64,000 nucleotides of DNA, from positions 217,603 through 281,602 of the forward strand of contig JAUHWT010000003.1 in NCBI GenBank assembly GCA_030427145.1, given 5' to 3'. The notes under the pieces were generated by a model that saw only the letters and a program-made list of their open reading frames with translations, did not search any database and had not been told where the DNA came from. This document shows positions 37,948 to 47,262 of this stretch, piece by piece. The position numbers were made by a program, and so were the translations under genes. This stretch comes from Alphaproteobacteria bacterium. GTDB taxonomy: Bacteria; Pseudomonadota; Alphaproteobacteria; Rhodobacterales; Rhodobacteraceae. The first letter of the stretch is position 1. Each line of letters begins with the position of its first letter.

Positions 37948-39836
37948 CACTCAGCCACCAGCCCGGCGGGCGCATACGCCTTTTTCAGTGTCACGAGGAA
38001 TTCGGCGCCGCCGTCCGGATGGTTAGCCGCACTCAGCGATCCGCCGAAATCCCGGATGATGTTAAACGAGATCGACAGCCCCAGCCCCATGCCGCTGCCG
38101 ACCTGCTTGGTTGTGAAAAACGGCTCGAAAATCAACTCCTCCTCGTTTTCCGGCAAACCGGTGCCGGTGTCGCGCACCCGCACCTCGACATATTCCCCGC
38201 GGTCGGATGCCGTAATCTCAACAACGCGCCGCGCCTGATCGCGCATCGCGTCGATGGCGTTGGTCAGCACGTTGACCATCACCTGCTGCAACCGAAGCCG
38301 GCCGCCAATGGCCCAGATCTCCTGATCCGGACGGACAAAGACAATCTCGGCCTCATTGCGGCGCGTGTGCGGCCGGACCAGTTCCACCGACTCGGCGATC
38401 ACCTCACTGACCGGGATGGCGCTCAACTGGTCGCCTGGACGACGGGCAAAGTTCCTCAGATGCGCCGATATGCGCGCGACCCGGTCAATCATTTTCGAGA
38501 TGTGCGAAATGTTGGTGCCGACCTCGTCATAGCGCTTCCGCTCAAGATACTGCGCGGCATTCTCGGCATAGGATTTGATCCCCGCCAAAGGCTGGTTGAT
38601 CTCATGGGACAGGGCAGCCGACATCTGCCCCAGGGCCGCCAGTTTGCCGGCCTGTACCAGCTCGGCCTGGGTTTTGCGCAGCCGCGTCTCGGCGGCCTTG
38701 CGCTCCTCAATCTCGCTTCGCAGGCTGGTATTGGCCGCGTCCAGATCGGCGGTCCGCTCCCGCACCATGACTTCGAGCGTTTCCCTCTGGCTGCGTTCAT
38801 GCTCCATCCGCTCCGCCAGACGCGCGCGCCACTGAATAATCGTCAGCATCGCAAGCGTCAGCACCAGGACAACAAGCCCCCAGGTCGCCAATGCGAAGAG
38901 CGTTCTGGTCTGGATCAGCCGCATGGGCTGCAAAACGGTGGCATGCCATCCCGGCAGGACAAGGGACGCACTGTCGGACAGGAACCGCCGTTCCTCGCCG
39001 GGTTCGCCCAACAGAACCTCCACCGGGTCCTCCCCACCCCCGGTGACTGAAAACGACAGGGACTCCAGGACCGACAGTGGAAACTGGCGCGTCTCCTCAA
39101 TCCGTTGCCTGACCCCGCGCGTGAGAGGTTCAAGCGTCCGAAAGAGCAGACTGCTGTCGGTGGACAGGAATATGACGCCGTTGAGATCGGAGACGAAGAT
39201 CTCCCGGTCATTGGCCCGCCACAGGTCCTCAAGCGGATCCACCGGAATTTTCACCGCCAGCACACCGACAACCTCCAGCCCGTCCAGGATGGGGGCGGAG
39301 AAAAAGAACCCGCGTTCGCCCGACGTCGTGCCCAGCGCATGATACCGCGTCGCCTCGCCCGCCGCGGCGTGCAGGAAATACGGCCTGTAGTCGAACCTTT
39401 CCCCGATGAAGCTGCGCTCCTCGCGGTAGTTGCTGGCCGCGATGGTCCGGCCCGACCGGTTCATCACATAAATGTCGGATGCGCCCACGTCGCGGGCCAG
39501 ATGCCGGAGTTTTTCGTTCATCAACGGCACCATGTCCGCACGCGACGGATCTATCAGCAGTTCCCGAAACTCCGGATCACCCGCGATCAGCGCAGGAATG
39601 GGATCATATCGGCCGATCAACTGTTCAATCGTGACCGAAACCAGCCGCAGATCAGCCACGCCCTCGTCATTCGCGCGGCTCATGAAAAAAGACTGGACCC
39701 GTGAATAGGATGCCAGGCCAAGCAAGAGGCACAGCACACACAATGTCAAAACGACCGCTGTCGCCTTCGGCACACCTGCCAGACTGGTCCCGGTTTTCAT
39801 CATGGCACCGGAGCCTATCGCCATGTCCCGGGTCAT
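37947..39836 (-). CDS. dctB: DctB-type sensor histidine kinase
   Basis: A 629-residue membrane kinase. A first membrane helix (about 25-47) is followed by a periplasmic double-CACHE-like sensor to about residue 310, a second helix, a coiled-coil linker, and HisKA with SHEINQPLAGIKSYAENA (H411). The HATPase domain has the N-box NVLTNAIDAM and the G-box GSGMGLGLSISFNII. In relatives the sensor binds C4-dicarboxylates; here the ligand may be the TRAP substrate. It is translationally coupled to dctD. Confidence 0.9.
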   Translation of the reverse strand: MTRDMAIGSGAMMKTGTSLAGVPKATAVVLTLCVLCLLLGLASYSRVQSFFMSRANDEGVADLRLVSVTIEQLIGRYDPIPALIAGDPEFRELLIDPSRADMVPLMNEKLRHLARDVGASDIYVMNRSGRTIAASNYREERSFIGERFDYRPYFLHAAAGEATRYHALGTTSGERGFFFSAPILDGLEVVGVLAVKIPVDPLEDLWRANDREIFVSDLNGVIFLSTDSSLLFRTLEPLTRGVRQRIEETRQFPLSVLESLSFSVTGGGEDPVEVLLGEPGEERRFLSDSASLVLPGWHATVLQPMRLIQTRTLFALATWGLVVLVLTLAMLTIIQWRARLAERMEHERSQRETLEVMVRERTADLDAANTSLRSEIEERKAAETRLRKTQAELVQAGKLAALGQMSAALSHEINQPLAGIKSYAENAAQYLERKRYDEVGTNISHISKMIDRVARISAHLRNFARRPGDQLSAIPVSEVIAESVELVRPHTRRNEAEIVFVRPDQEIWAIGGRLRLQQVMVNVLTNAIDAMRDQARRVVEITASDRGEYVEVRVRDTGTGLPENEEELIFEPFFTTKQVGSGMGLGLSISFNIIRDFGGSLSAANHPDGGAEFLVTLKKAYAPAGLVAE

Positions 39837-39951
39837 GGAAGTGGCGTCGAGCGGGCCGACTAGGGTTTTCGCTTATTTCAGAACAGCCGAAAGCCCCCCG
39901 CGTTACAGAAAAAATATTCCCGGAAAACCCGGATGAAGCCGTTCCCGGCAC

Positions 39952-40626
39952 TCATTCCATACGGGTGTAATACTGGTGCATGTCATCCCCCACCATATCG
40001 ACCGGAGTGTCGGATGTGCCTTCAATTGTCAGGTCCTCCTCCGGCACGCTCACCTGAAACTGCCAGCCATCGGCTGGTGAAAGCTGCTCGGCGAGGTTGG
40101 CGGGATCACCGTCGGTCACCTCCTCCCCGTAGGCGTTTAGGACGTAGACACCCCCATCAGGTCCCACAAGCTGGTAGATCGGTTCGCCAGCCCTGAACAC
40201 CATGGTCTGAAGTTTGGCGCTGACATACGGGCTGTAGGGATCGGCGCCCTTGCCGGAACCAAGCGCCGCGAGCGGCAGCGTTGCCGCATAGCCTGCCCTG
40301 ATACCGCCAAACGTCCTTGTTTCGCCCAGCCCGATGGTCTGCTGATCCATCGCCCAAAAATGCGGGCCGTTGAGTTGCGCGGCACCGGCTCCGTGATTGG
40401 CCGCGATGCTGTCCGTGTCCATGGCCATCCATTTATCTTCGGGACATCCGTCAGCATTGGACGTATTGTAGATATCGATGTGATCATCAAAAATCAGAAG
40501 AAACTCGCAAAACTTCATTCCACGAATGTCGGTCAGCGTGACCGGCGAAATGTCCTGCTGCGCCGAAGAAGTGGCGGCTGACATGCCCCAAACCACCACG
40601 GCAAGCGCCGCAAATGAGCCATTCAT
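39952..40626 (-). CDS. Exported protein of unknown function in the porin unit
   Basis: A 224-residue protein with a signal peptide ending near TSSAQ. The mature part has two cysteines (KFCEFL, DGCPED), compatible with a disulfide, and no membrane helix. GGGAGAG precedes the ATG. It is the third gene of a porin, beta-propeller-like protein and this protein run, with a 27-base gap to the middle gene. I do not recognise the family; a periplasmic accessory role is inferred from context. Confidence 0.7.
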   Translation of the reverse strand: MNGSFAALAVVVWGMSAATSSAQQDISPVTLTDIRGMKFCEFLLIFDDHIDIYNTSNADGCPEDKWMAMDTDSIAANHGAGAAQLNGPHFWAMDQQTIGLGETRTFGGIRAGYAATLPLAALGSGKGADPYSPYVSAKLQTMVFRAGEPIYQLVGPDGGVYVLNAYGEEVTDGDPANLAEQLSPADGWQFQVSVPEEDLTIEGTSDTPVDMVGDDMHQYYTRME

Positions 40627-40653
40627 AATACTCTCCCTTTCCAGATGCCGCGC

Positions 40654-42225
40654 TCAGCGCGCCGGCATGGGCTGTAACACGATGAACCCCTGATCCCACA
40701 TGTAATAGAACCGGCCCCCGTAACCTGGGCTGAGCAGCGTGTTGAAGTTCATCGGCTCGAAGAAATCCGACTCGGCCAGAACGTCGCCCGTCCGTGCATT
40801 CAGCCATAGCGCCTGCTGTCTGTAGGGCGGGTATGACGTCTGGTTGAGTTCCTCCAGCGTGGTTCCCGGTTCGGCGCGGGCGGTCCCCAGAACCCTTGAG
40901 TCCTTCGGACCGTAAAGCGCCTGCAGGGCCGTGGTCGCGCCATCGAGGGTCCACGCCGTCGACATCTCACCCGTTTCCTGATCGAAATTAATCCCGGCGA
41001 TCTTCATCATGTTCTGGTCGGCCGAGAAGACCATGCTCAGTTCCGGGTCCACCGCACCCTTGGGCGGGGCCCAGCTCATGCCGGTCGGCAGGTCGGTTCC
41101 AAAGGGGTAGATCCGCGTGATCGTCGACGGATCCGACTGGCTGATCGCCACCATGGCGGAGGCCGCTTTCGTCGTCGGCAGCCCGTTGACCTGCACGACC
41201 ACCCAGTCGCCGAGAATTCCTGGTGCATCGCCTACGGTCTGACCCGGGTCGAGGTAATCGTCGATAATCCAGTCCGTGTCATGGGACAGTTTCTCGGCCT
41301 CCGGGTCCCAGAAGAACCGGTGGAACCGGGCCACGGTCGGCGCATAGATCGCGATCCTGCCGTCATGCTCCGTAATCGTGTGTGGCGTGACGGCATTTTC
41401 CGGCACGGCGATCCGGTCGAGTATCTCGAAACTTTCGGGATCAATGGCAAGGATCGTCGAGCCGGGCGATTTCGCGGCCCCGCCCGGGCACTGGAAGGCC
41501 GCCAGCGTGCCCTGAATGTTGCAGGGGGTGGCGCGCGTCTGGTTTTTGATGATCAGTGTTCCATCCGGAGCGATCGTGACGTGTTTGAAGTTGCTGCCCT
41601 CGCGGGGTGCGTCGGCCGGCAGGGTAATGTGTTTCAGGATCAGCCCGGTATCGCCATCAAGTTTCACGAGGTGGTTGCCGAAGGCCACGGGGATGTTGCC
41701 ATCCGGCAGGATGTTCAGGTTAGCCGCCCCAACCCATTCGCCTGAGACGTTGCCGTTCTGCAGAATGGTCCGCCAGATCTGCTTTCCCGTCGTCGCATCC
41801 ACCTTGGCAACATAAGGCCCCACAGGCACCACGCCCTGGGCCGGAGGATTGTTGCCGCCCGTCAGATACAGCTCGCCGGGGCGGCGGTTGTTCATGAAAA
41901 GCACACCCTGGTAGCTGTCCTCGCTGCGCCAGGCATAGACCTCGTTCGGCCCGTCCATCGAGCCGAGGAAGGTGGCACAGGGATAAAACTGGCTGCGCGT
42001 CGCGTCCGACACCTCGGCACCGTTGAGTGATTTGAAATAGCCCGGAGTGTCCCTCTCCTGCGAACAGGCCCATTCAGCCTCAATACTGGCGAGATTTCCC
42101 GGCGATGGCCCGTTGGCCGCCGCAAATCCATCGAAATCCGGTCCGTCGTCTGTTTGCGCCGCCACGGCGGAAGCCAGGAGGGTCGCACCTGTCGCTAAGA
42201 ACCTTTGCATGCTGCGTTTCATCAT
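40654..42225 (-). CDS. Secreted beta-propeller-like (quinoprotein-like) protein
   Basis: A 523-residue protein with a signal peptide (about residues 5-23). Repeated blade-like segments follow, such as YVAKVDATTGKQIWRTIL, LVKLDGDTGLILKHITL and LWLNARTGDVLAESDF, the pattern of PQQ-type or similar propellers. I could not confirm PQQ ligands, so an enzymatic role is uncertain. GGAG lies 7 bases before the ATG pair. It sits between the porin gene (40 bases upstream) and the exported unknown protein and probably handles the same substrate in the periplasm. Confidence 0.7.
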   Translation of the reverse strand: MMKRSMQRFLATGATLLASAVAAQTDDGPDFDGFAAANGPSPGNLASIEAEWACSQERDTPGYFKSLNGAEVSDATRSQFYPCATFLGSMDGPNEVYAWRSEDSYQGVLFMNNRRPGELYLTGGNNPPAQGVVPVGPYVAKVDATTGKQIWRTILQNGNVSGEWVGAANLNILPDGNIPVAFGNHLVKLDGDTGLILKHITLPADAPREGSNFKHVTIAPDGTLIIKNQTRATPCNIQGTLAAFQCPGGAAKSPGSTILAIDPESFEILDRIAVPENAVTPHTITEHDGRIAIYAPTVARFHRFFWDPEAEKLSHDTDWIIDDYLDPGQTVGDAPGILGDWVVVQVNGLPTTKAASAMVAISQSDPSTITRIYPFGTDLPTGMSWAPPKGAVDPELSMVFSADQNMMKIAGINFDQETGEMSTAWTLDGATTALQALYGPKDSRVLGTARAEPGTTLEELNQTSYPPYRQQALWLNARTGDVLAESDFFEPMNFNTLLSPGYGGRFYYMWDQGFIVLQPMPAR

Positions 42226-42265
42226 CGGGTTACTCCAAATTTTTCATTTTTGTCCAAAGCGGAAT

Positions 42266-43636
42266 TCAGAACTGGATCCGGGTTCTCAGCCCCCAGAGAA
42301 CGACCTGGTCGGTTCCTGGGTTGGCGGCTGGGTTGCGTACGACCTGCACCGATGGCGTGATGGCGAAGGAGGACAGCAGCTGCAGCCGATAGAACATCTC
42401 GGCGGTGTACTGGTCCTGCAGCGCCTCGCTGGCCGGGCTGCCCCAACCCGCCGCAATCCCGAACATGTCGTTTGAGGCGCGGCGGCGGGTATCGAGCTTG
42501 ACGCCGAGACCGGCCACGAGGTCATGCTCGAATATCGAAGCATCGCCATCCGACCACCCGCCAAAGGCAAACGGATACCAGCGGTCGTCGAAAAGATACC
42601 CCGCCTGCAGGGCCACACCATTTGCCGCGTCCAACCCTTTCTCATCGAGAGCGTCCTGGTACCAGACCTGAAGCTTGACCGCGTCCCACATCTGTTTACT
42701 GAGACCGTTCGGCAGGTAGCGGAACTCAGCGGAATAGAAGTGTTCCCCGTGTTCGATCGTATCAAACGGGCTTTTCGTTGCCGTACCGTTCGCATCATGC
42801 ACGCCCGCGACCATCACGGTGTTCGGCGTAAACTCGTATCCAAAACCAAAGCCAAGCCCGCGTCCCGGCGATGCCTTCGAAAGGCTCGATTGCATGCCAG
42901 TGTTCTGGAACCCCATCAGCGAGGAGGACATGGCCGTCGTGTTGTACCACGAGATCGCGCTGATGACCCCGCCTATGGCGCGCAACCGGCCCCCCTGGAA
43001 CGACTGACGCCAGGCAAGTTCCGTCAGGTCCCAGCCCGCATCGCTGAAGCCGGTTCCCGAATTGACAACACTTCCGAACTGATAGGCCAGCCTCGACGGC
43101 GCCAGCTCCCCGTTCCAGCTCTCCCGGTTACGGATCCGGAACGTCAGCTTGCCGGGATTGCTTCCGCCCCGGTCGAACAGCGTCCACGCCCCCTGTATCT
43201 GGCTGCGGGTGGCCGCGGCGTCCGAAATGCCTGTCAGTGTCTCGTCGGCCGACTGATAGAGGCTCTGAAGACTGACACTGAACTGCAGCCCGTAATCCTC
43301 ATTCAGACGACGTTTAAAAGCGTACCACGGGTCGAATACCGCAAGTGTCCCGTCCGGCGACAGCAGCCCGCCCTGAATGGCGTCATCCTCCGAGAGCTGG
43401 GTCGTTACACCGCTCGGCCCTTCCAGTGACGGCGTGCTGGAATATCCCGATTTCGTCCCGCCCTGACCGGTGACCCCAACCGCCCCATTGCCTGATTGAG
43501 CAACGCCGATGGCGGGCGTTCCCAGCAGGATCATCGACATCAGCAGCGCCGTACCTGGGCATGCCAACAGGGCGGAAATACGTTTGCACCCTTCGTTGGA
43601 GTGAGGCGGTCCCTGTCGCAAATTCTTCAATGCCAT
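42266..43636 (-). CDS. Outer-membrane porin, OprB-like
   Basis: A 456-residue protein. The signal region (about residues 20-47, LLACPGTALLMSMILLG) is followed by a beta-barrel with alternating strands and a C-terminal phenylalanine (LRTRIQF), the usual outer-membrane assembly signal. Segments such as YGLQFSVSLQSLYQSADE and LRNPxxNPGTDQVV-like endings resemble carbohydrate-selective OprB porins. The ATG at 43636 follows CAGGACAGCC; a longer frame to 43717 exists. It is the first gene of a three-gene unit beneath an AraC regulator. Confidence 0.78.
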   Translation of the reverse strand: MALKNLRQGPPHSNEGCKRISALLACPGTALLMSMILLGTPAIGVAQSGNGAVGVTGQGGTKSGYSSTPSLEGPSGVTTQLSEDDAIQGGLLSPDGTLAVFDPWYAFKRRLNEDYGLQFSVSLQSLYQSADETLTGISDAAATRSQIQGAWTLFDRGGSNPGKLTFRIRNRESWNGELAPSRLAYQFGSVVNSGTGFSDAGWDLTELAWRQSFQGGRLRAIGGVISAISWYNTTAMSSSLMGFQNTGMQSSLSKASPGRGLGFGFGYEFTPNTVMVAGVHDANGTATKSPFDTIEHGEHFYSAEFRYLPNGLSKQMWDAVKLQVWYQDALDEKGLDAANGVALQAGYLFDDRWYPFAFGGWSDGDASIFEHDLVAGLGVKLDTRRRASNDMFGIAAGWGSPASEALQDQYTAEMFYRLQLLSSFAITPSVQVVRNPAANPGTDQVVLWGLRTRIQF

Positions 43637-43799
43637 TGGCTGTCCTGACGACCGGTTGGTTTTCCAATGACAGCAGTATATCTCCCGCAAATCCCGGCAC
43701 TTCGCTTTACGCGCCACGAATTTTCGCCCTGCCGATATAAGTTTCTATGCTACTGGCGTGCCGCTGGGTTGCGGTCAGGATCAGATGACAGACCGGTCG

Positions 43800-44813
43800 C
43801 TACCCGCTTTTGCGATAGGCCGACGGACTTTGCCCCGTCCACCGCAGCATGGAGCGATGCAGCGACGACTGCTTCGAATAACCAAGACGCCCCGCGACCG
43901 CAGATATCGGTTCGTCTCCATGGGAAACCAACCGCGTCGCCTGCTCGCGTCGCGCGTCGTCGAGAATGGCCTTGAAGCTGGTCCCTTCGTCCTTCAGCCA
44001 GCGCTGCGCCGTGCGCGCGCTGATACCGGCCGAGTCCGCCAGTTGTCCAATTTCCGGCACACCGTCGCCGTCATCAAGCATCGCCCCAACCAGGGTTCGG
44101 ACCGAATCCGCAAACCCTCCGCCAGTCCGCAGCGGTTTCAGGCCAAAACGCGCAAGCTCGGCACTTCGGTCCCGCGAAAATTTCGGGAAATGCCTCAGGG
44201 CAACCGTGTTCGGAACGGTCACCATGAGTGCACCCGAGGTTGATGCGGCGACCCGCCCTTCGCCAAACCACGGCTCAAGATGGGAGACCCCGAATTCCGG
44301 ATGCGGCGGAAGGGCGGCTCGCGTGATCCGCGGCGCCGCGGCCCCGCTCATCGCACAGATCCGGTCAAGCACGGCCAAAGCGTACTGGGACATCAAATGC
44401 AGAGTCTCAGCGTCAAACCTCGCGCCATAGGCATGACGCACCACGCACCCAGTCTCACCGGCCTCAATGTTCAGCAGTTCGTGCGAGCAGAAAAAGGGCA
44501 GTGCAGCGGATATTCGGCCCAGCGCCTCGGCGGGCGTCGTCGTGCCCAGCGCGACCCGGCCAACCTGAACGAGTTCAAGGTCTCCGGTGTCCGACACGAT
44601 CCGACAGGGCGCATCCGGCCCGACCCTTGCGGAAATATCCCGCAGCAGCGCACCGGCCTTCAGCAACGGAATTGGACGCAGCGGGTCAAAATATGGCGCG
44701 CCCGCCATCCCGTTGTTCCCGAGTATCTCTTTCGACTGCAGGCCCTGCCTGTTCAGCCAACGAAGAGCGGGAAGGAGCGAAATCGCCCGCACCAATGGGA
44801 TTGCATGCGCCAT
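43800..44813 (-). CDS. AraC-family transcriptional regulator
   Basis: A 337-residue regulator with an N-terminal ligand-binding-like domain (arabinose-binding-like, PF12625 type) and a C-terminal double helix-turn-helix (ISARTAQRWLKDEG, then VAGRLGYSKQSSLHRSMLRW). It reads toward the porin unit on the same strand, ending 163 bases upstream of it. It is the natural candidate activator for that unit. The inducer is unknown. Confidence 0.88.
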   Translation of the reverse strand: MAHAIPLVRAISLLPALRWLNRQGLQSKEILGNNGMAGAPYFDPLRPIPLLKAGALLRDISARVGPDAPCRIVSDTGDLELVQVGRVALGTTTPAEALGRISAALPFFCSHELLNIEAGETGCVVRHAYGARFDAETLHLMSQYALAVLDRICAMSGAAAPRITRAALPPHPEFGVSHLEPWFGEGRVAASTSGALMVTVPNTVALRHFPKFSRDRSAELARFGLKPLRTGGGFADSVRTLVGAMLDDGDGVPEIGQLADSAGISARTAQRWLKDEGTSFKAILDDARREQATRLVSHGDEPISAVAGRLGYSKQSSLHRSMLRWTGQSPSAYRKSG

Positions 44814-45126
44814 CTAACCTCCAGTGCAGGCCTGGCCAGCACCATGGCCGGACACCAGGTCAGAACCGTTTATTTGCCCGCTGCCCTGTTTTGCCATCCG
44901 ACACCCCCCGATAATCCGACGCTACTATTGGCGATGTTGCGCGACGCATCAACGACTTGATTGAGAGGCAGGTGCGCCACGCACTGCCAAAACCCGCATG
45001 ACCAATCCGGGTCCGTCCTCCAATTCCGGAACCTCCAGCGCAGGGCAAAACGCGCCGATATTGATCCAGTCATCTCCGCCGGGCGTAATCCGGATAACAA
45101 ACAAAACGGACAGCGGAGAAGTTAAG
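44814..45126. other. Divergent intergenic region without recognisable features
   Basis: About 310 bases between the AraC gene and a small plus-strand gene. Presumably both promoters lie here. I see no RNA gene, repeat or strong hairpin. Confidence 0.45.
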
Positions 45127-45297
45127 ATGACCACGAGGGACGAAAACGGCCCCGTAACGCCCACGCGCCCGGAGCGCGTTGCACAGGCCAAAGCAGTCGC
45201 GACGACTACCGCGGCGCAAAACGTCCAGTACCTGCTTCTCTCCACCGGCATTGGCCTTTCCGCCCTGCTGGCGTTCCTCGTCCTGAACACGGTTTGA
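45127..45297 (+). CDS. Small single-span membrane protein (56 residues)
   Basis: A 56-residue protein with a polar N-terminus and one C-terminal membrane helix (VQYLLLSTGIGLSALLAFLV). GCGGAGAAG precedes the ATG at 45127. It lies 12 bases before the NAD(P)-binding protein gene, so it likely starts that operon. No family is recognised. Confidence 0.6.
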   Translation: MTTRDENGPVTPTRPERVAQAKAVATTTAAQNVQYLLLSTGIGLSALLAFLVLNTV

Positions 45298-45309
45298 GGC
45301 GGAACCGGC

Positions 45310-45951
45310 ATGAGCAAACCAATTCTCATCATGGGCGCCACCTCCGGCATCGGACAGTGCGCCGTCAACGAGGCCCTGTCGCGGAACCTGCCCGTGCGGG
45401 CGTTTGCGCGCAGCGCGGCTGACATGGAGCCCGCCACCGGACTGGAGCCTTATCCGGGCGACGCACTTGACTATCAAGACGTCGCGGGCGCCCTCATAGG
45501 CACGCGGGCCGTAATCCATGCACTGGGGATCCGCGAGCGTCCTGCCATGCTCTGGCAGGAGGAAACCCTCTTTTCAGAATCCACCGACATATTACTCCAG
45601 GAAATGAAAAACGCCGGTGTCAGCCGCCTGTTGGCCGTGACCGGGATCGGCGCCGGCCGCAGCAAAAGCGCGCTGAGTTTCATCGAACGCGCGGCGCACA
45701 AGGCGGTCTTCCGCAAGCCCTATGAGGACAAGGACCGTCAGGAGGAAATGATCCTGCAGAGCGATACGGACTGGACCATCGTGCGCCCGGTCATCCTGAC
45801 AAACGGAGCCAAAAGCGGGAAATACCGCGTCCTGCGAAAGCCTGAAGAGTGGAGGATGGGTCTGATTTCACGCAATGATGTCGCCTCCTACCTGATTGAC
45901 GCCATCGAGGCCGGCAGCGACGTTAAATCGGATGTTGTCTTGGCGCACTGA
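45310..45951 (+). CDS. NAD(P)-binding protein (SDR/NmrA-like)
   Basis: A 213-residue Rossmann-fold protein with the dinucleotide-binding motif ILIMGATSGIGQCAV and later segments (RLLAVTGIGAGRSKS, WTIVRPVILTNG) typical of atypical short-chain dehydrogenases. It may be a redox sensor or small reductase. It lies 8 bases before the MFS transporter gene and appears co-transcribed with it. Confidence 0.82.
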   Translation: MSKPILIMGATSGIGQCAVNEALSRNLPVRAFARSAADMEPATGLEPYPGDALDYQDVAGALIGTRAVIHALGIRERPAMLWQEETLFSESTDILLQEMKNAGVSRLLAVTGIGAGRSKSALSFIERAAHKAVFRKPYEDKDRQEEMILQSDTDWTIVRPVILTNGAKSGKYRVLRKPEEWRMGLISRNDVASYLIDAIEAGSDVKSDVVLAH

Positions 45952-45959
45952 GCGGAAAA

Positions 45960-47216
45960 ATGAACAAATCCTATCGCATACACCTGACGTCCCTCGCGCT
46001 CACCAAAACGGCGGATGGCCTGATCGACCCCAAGCTTGTGCTGGCGTGGCTGCTGAATGCCATCGGATCGCCGGGATACCTGGTTGGCATGCTTGTCCCG
46101 GTAAGGGAATCGGGCGCGCTGCTTCCGCAACTCCTGCTGGCCCGTGTGATCCAGAGACGCGAAATCAGAAAGTACTTCTGGGCCGGCGGCGCCGCCCTTC
46201 AGGGTCTGGCGGCCCTTGGCATGGCGGTGGCCGCCCTGACACTGCCAAGTGCCGTTGCGGGATGGGTTATTCTCCTGCTGCTCGCGGTGCTGGCCATCGC
46301 CCGCTCGGCCTGTTCAGCCAGTTACAAGGACGTGCTCTCCCGCACCGTGGAAAAAGGTAAGCGCGGCAAGGTATCGGGAACGGCAGGCACCGTGGCGGCT
46401 GTCGCGGTTCTGGTTTTCGCGCTCCTGCTGAGCACCGGAATACTGCCCCGCGAACCCCTCTTTGTGGCCGGGGCCATCGCAGTGGCGGGCGGTCTGTGGC
46501 TGCTCGCCGCAGGCGTCTTTTCCCGCCTGGAGGAACCCGAGGACGAAAGTGCCTCAGATGCCGATGTCTCGCTGTCGGGCCTGCTCGATCCGTTGCAGGA
46601 CGACAGTGAGTTTCGCAATTACATCGCCACCCGCGCCCTGCTGATCCCGACCGCACTGGCCCCGCCCTTTCTGGTCATGCTCGGCAGCACGGATACCGGC
46701 TTCGGAAATCTCGGCCTTCTTGTTCTCGCATCCTCCATCGCATCCATCGTCTCCTCGTATCTGTGGGGCGCGTTGTCGGACTGGTCCAGCCGGCAGTCCC
46801 TGATGCTGGCCGGCGCCATCTCGGGCGTTGTCTTGGCCATCGCGTCCGCAACCGGGTTCCTCGATCTGATCGATGAGGCCGGTCTGCTGATCGCGGTTTA
46901 CGTCTTCGTCTCACAAATCGCCTACCAGGGTGTGCGCGCGGCGCGGAAGACGCATCTCACCGACATGGACAGTCACGGGCAAAAATCAGTCTACACCGCG
47001 CTGTCCAATACCCTGATCGGCGTCCTGCTGGTGCTTGGCGGCCTCTTCGGCCCCCTTGCGGATATCGCGGGCCCCGAAACCGTTCTGGCCGTTCTGGCCG
47101 CCCTGAGCCTGACCGCCATCGTGGCAGCCTCGCGCCTGTCGGAAGTTCAGCGTGACGCGGGAACCGGGGATGATGCGCAAACGACGACCAACACGGACGG
47201 AAGCCAACAGACATGA
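45960..47216 (+). CDS. MFS transporter
   Basis: A 418-residue integral membrane protein with about 12 hydrophobic segments and a charged cytoplasmic loop in the middle (EEPEDESASDADVSL), the two-bundle layout of the major facilitator superfamily. The substrate is not apparent. The motif-A loop is poorly conserved. It is followed by a MATE transporter gene on the same strand, 46 bases downstream. Confidence 0.8.
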   Translation: MNKSYRIHLTSLALTKTADGLIDPKLVLAWLLNAIGSPGYLVGMLVPVRESGALLPQLLLARVIQRREIRKYFWAGGAALQGLAALGMAVAALTLPSAVAGWVILLLLAVLAIARSACSASYKDVLSRTVEKGKRGKVSGTAGTVAAVAVLVFALLLSTGILPREPLFVAGAIAVAGGLWLLAAGVFSRLEEPEDESASDADVSLSGLLDPLQDDSEFRNYIATRALLIPTALAPPFLVMLGSTDTGFGNLGLLVLASSIASIVSSYLWGALSDWSSRQSLMLAGAISGVVLAIASATGFLDLIDEAGLLIAVYVFVSQIAYQGVRAARKTHLTDMDSHGQKSVYTALSNTLIGVLLVLGGLFGPLADIAGPETVLAVLAALSLTAIVAASRLSEVQRDAGTGDDAQTTTNTDGSQQT

Positions 47217-47262
47217 CGATTGCATTCCCCATCGCTCATGCCACACCCGCAGGTCCCGCCTG

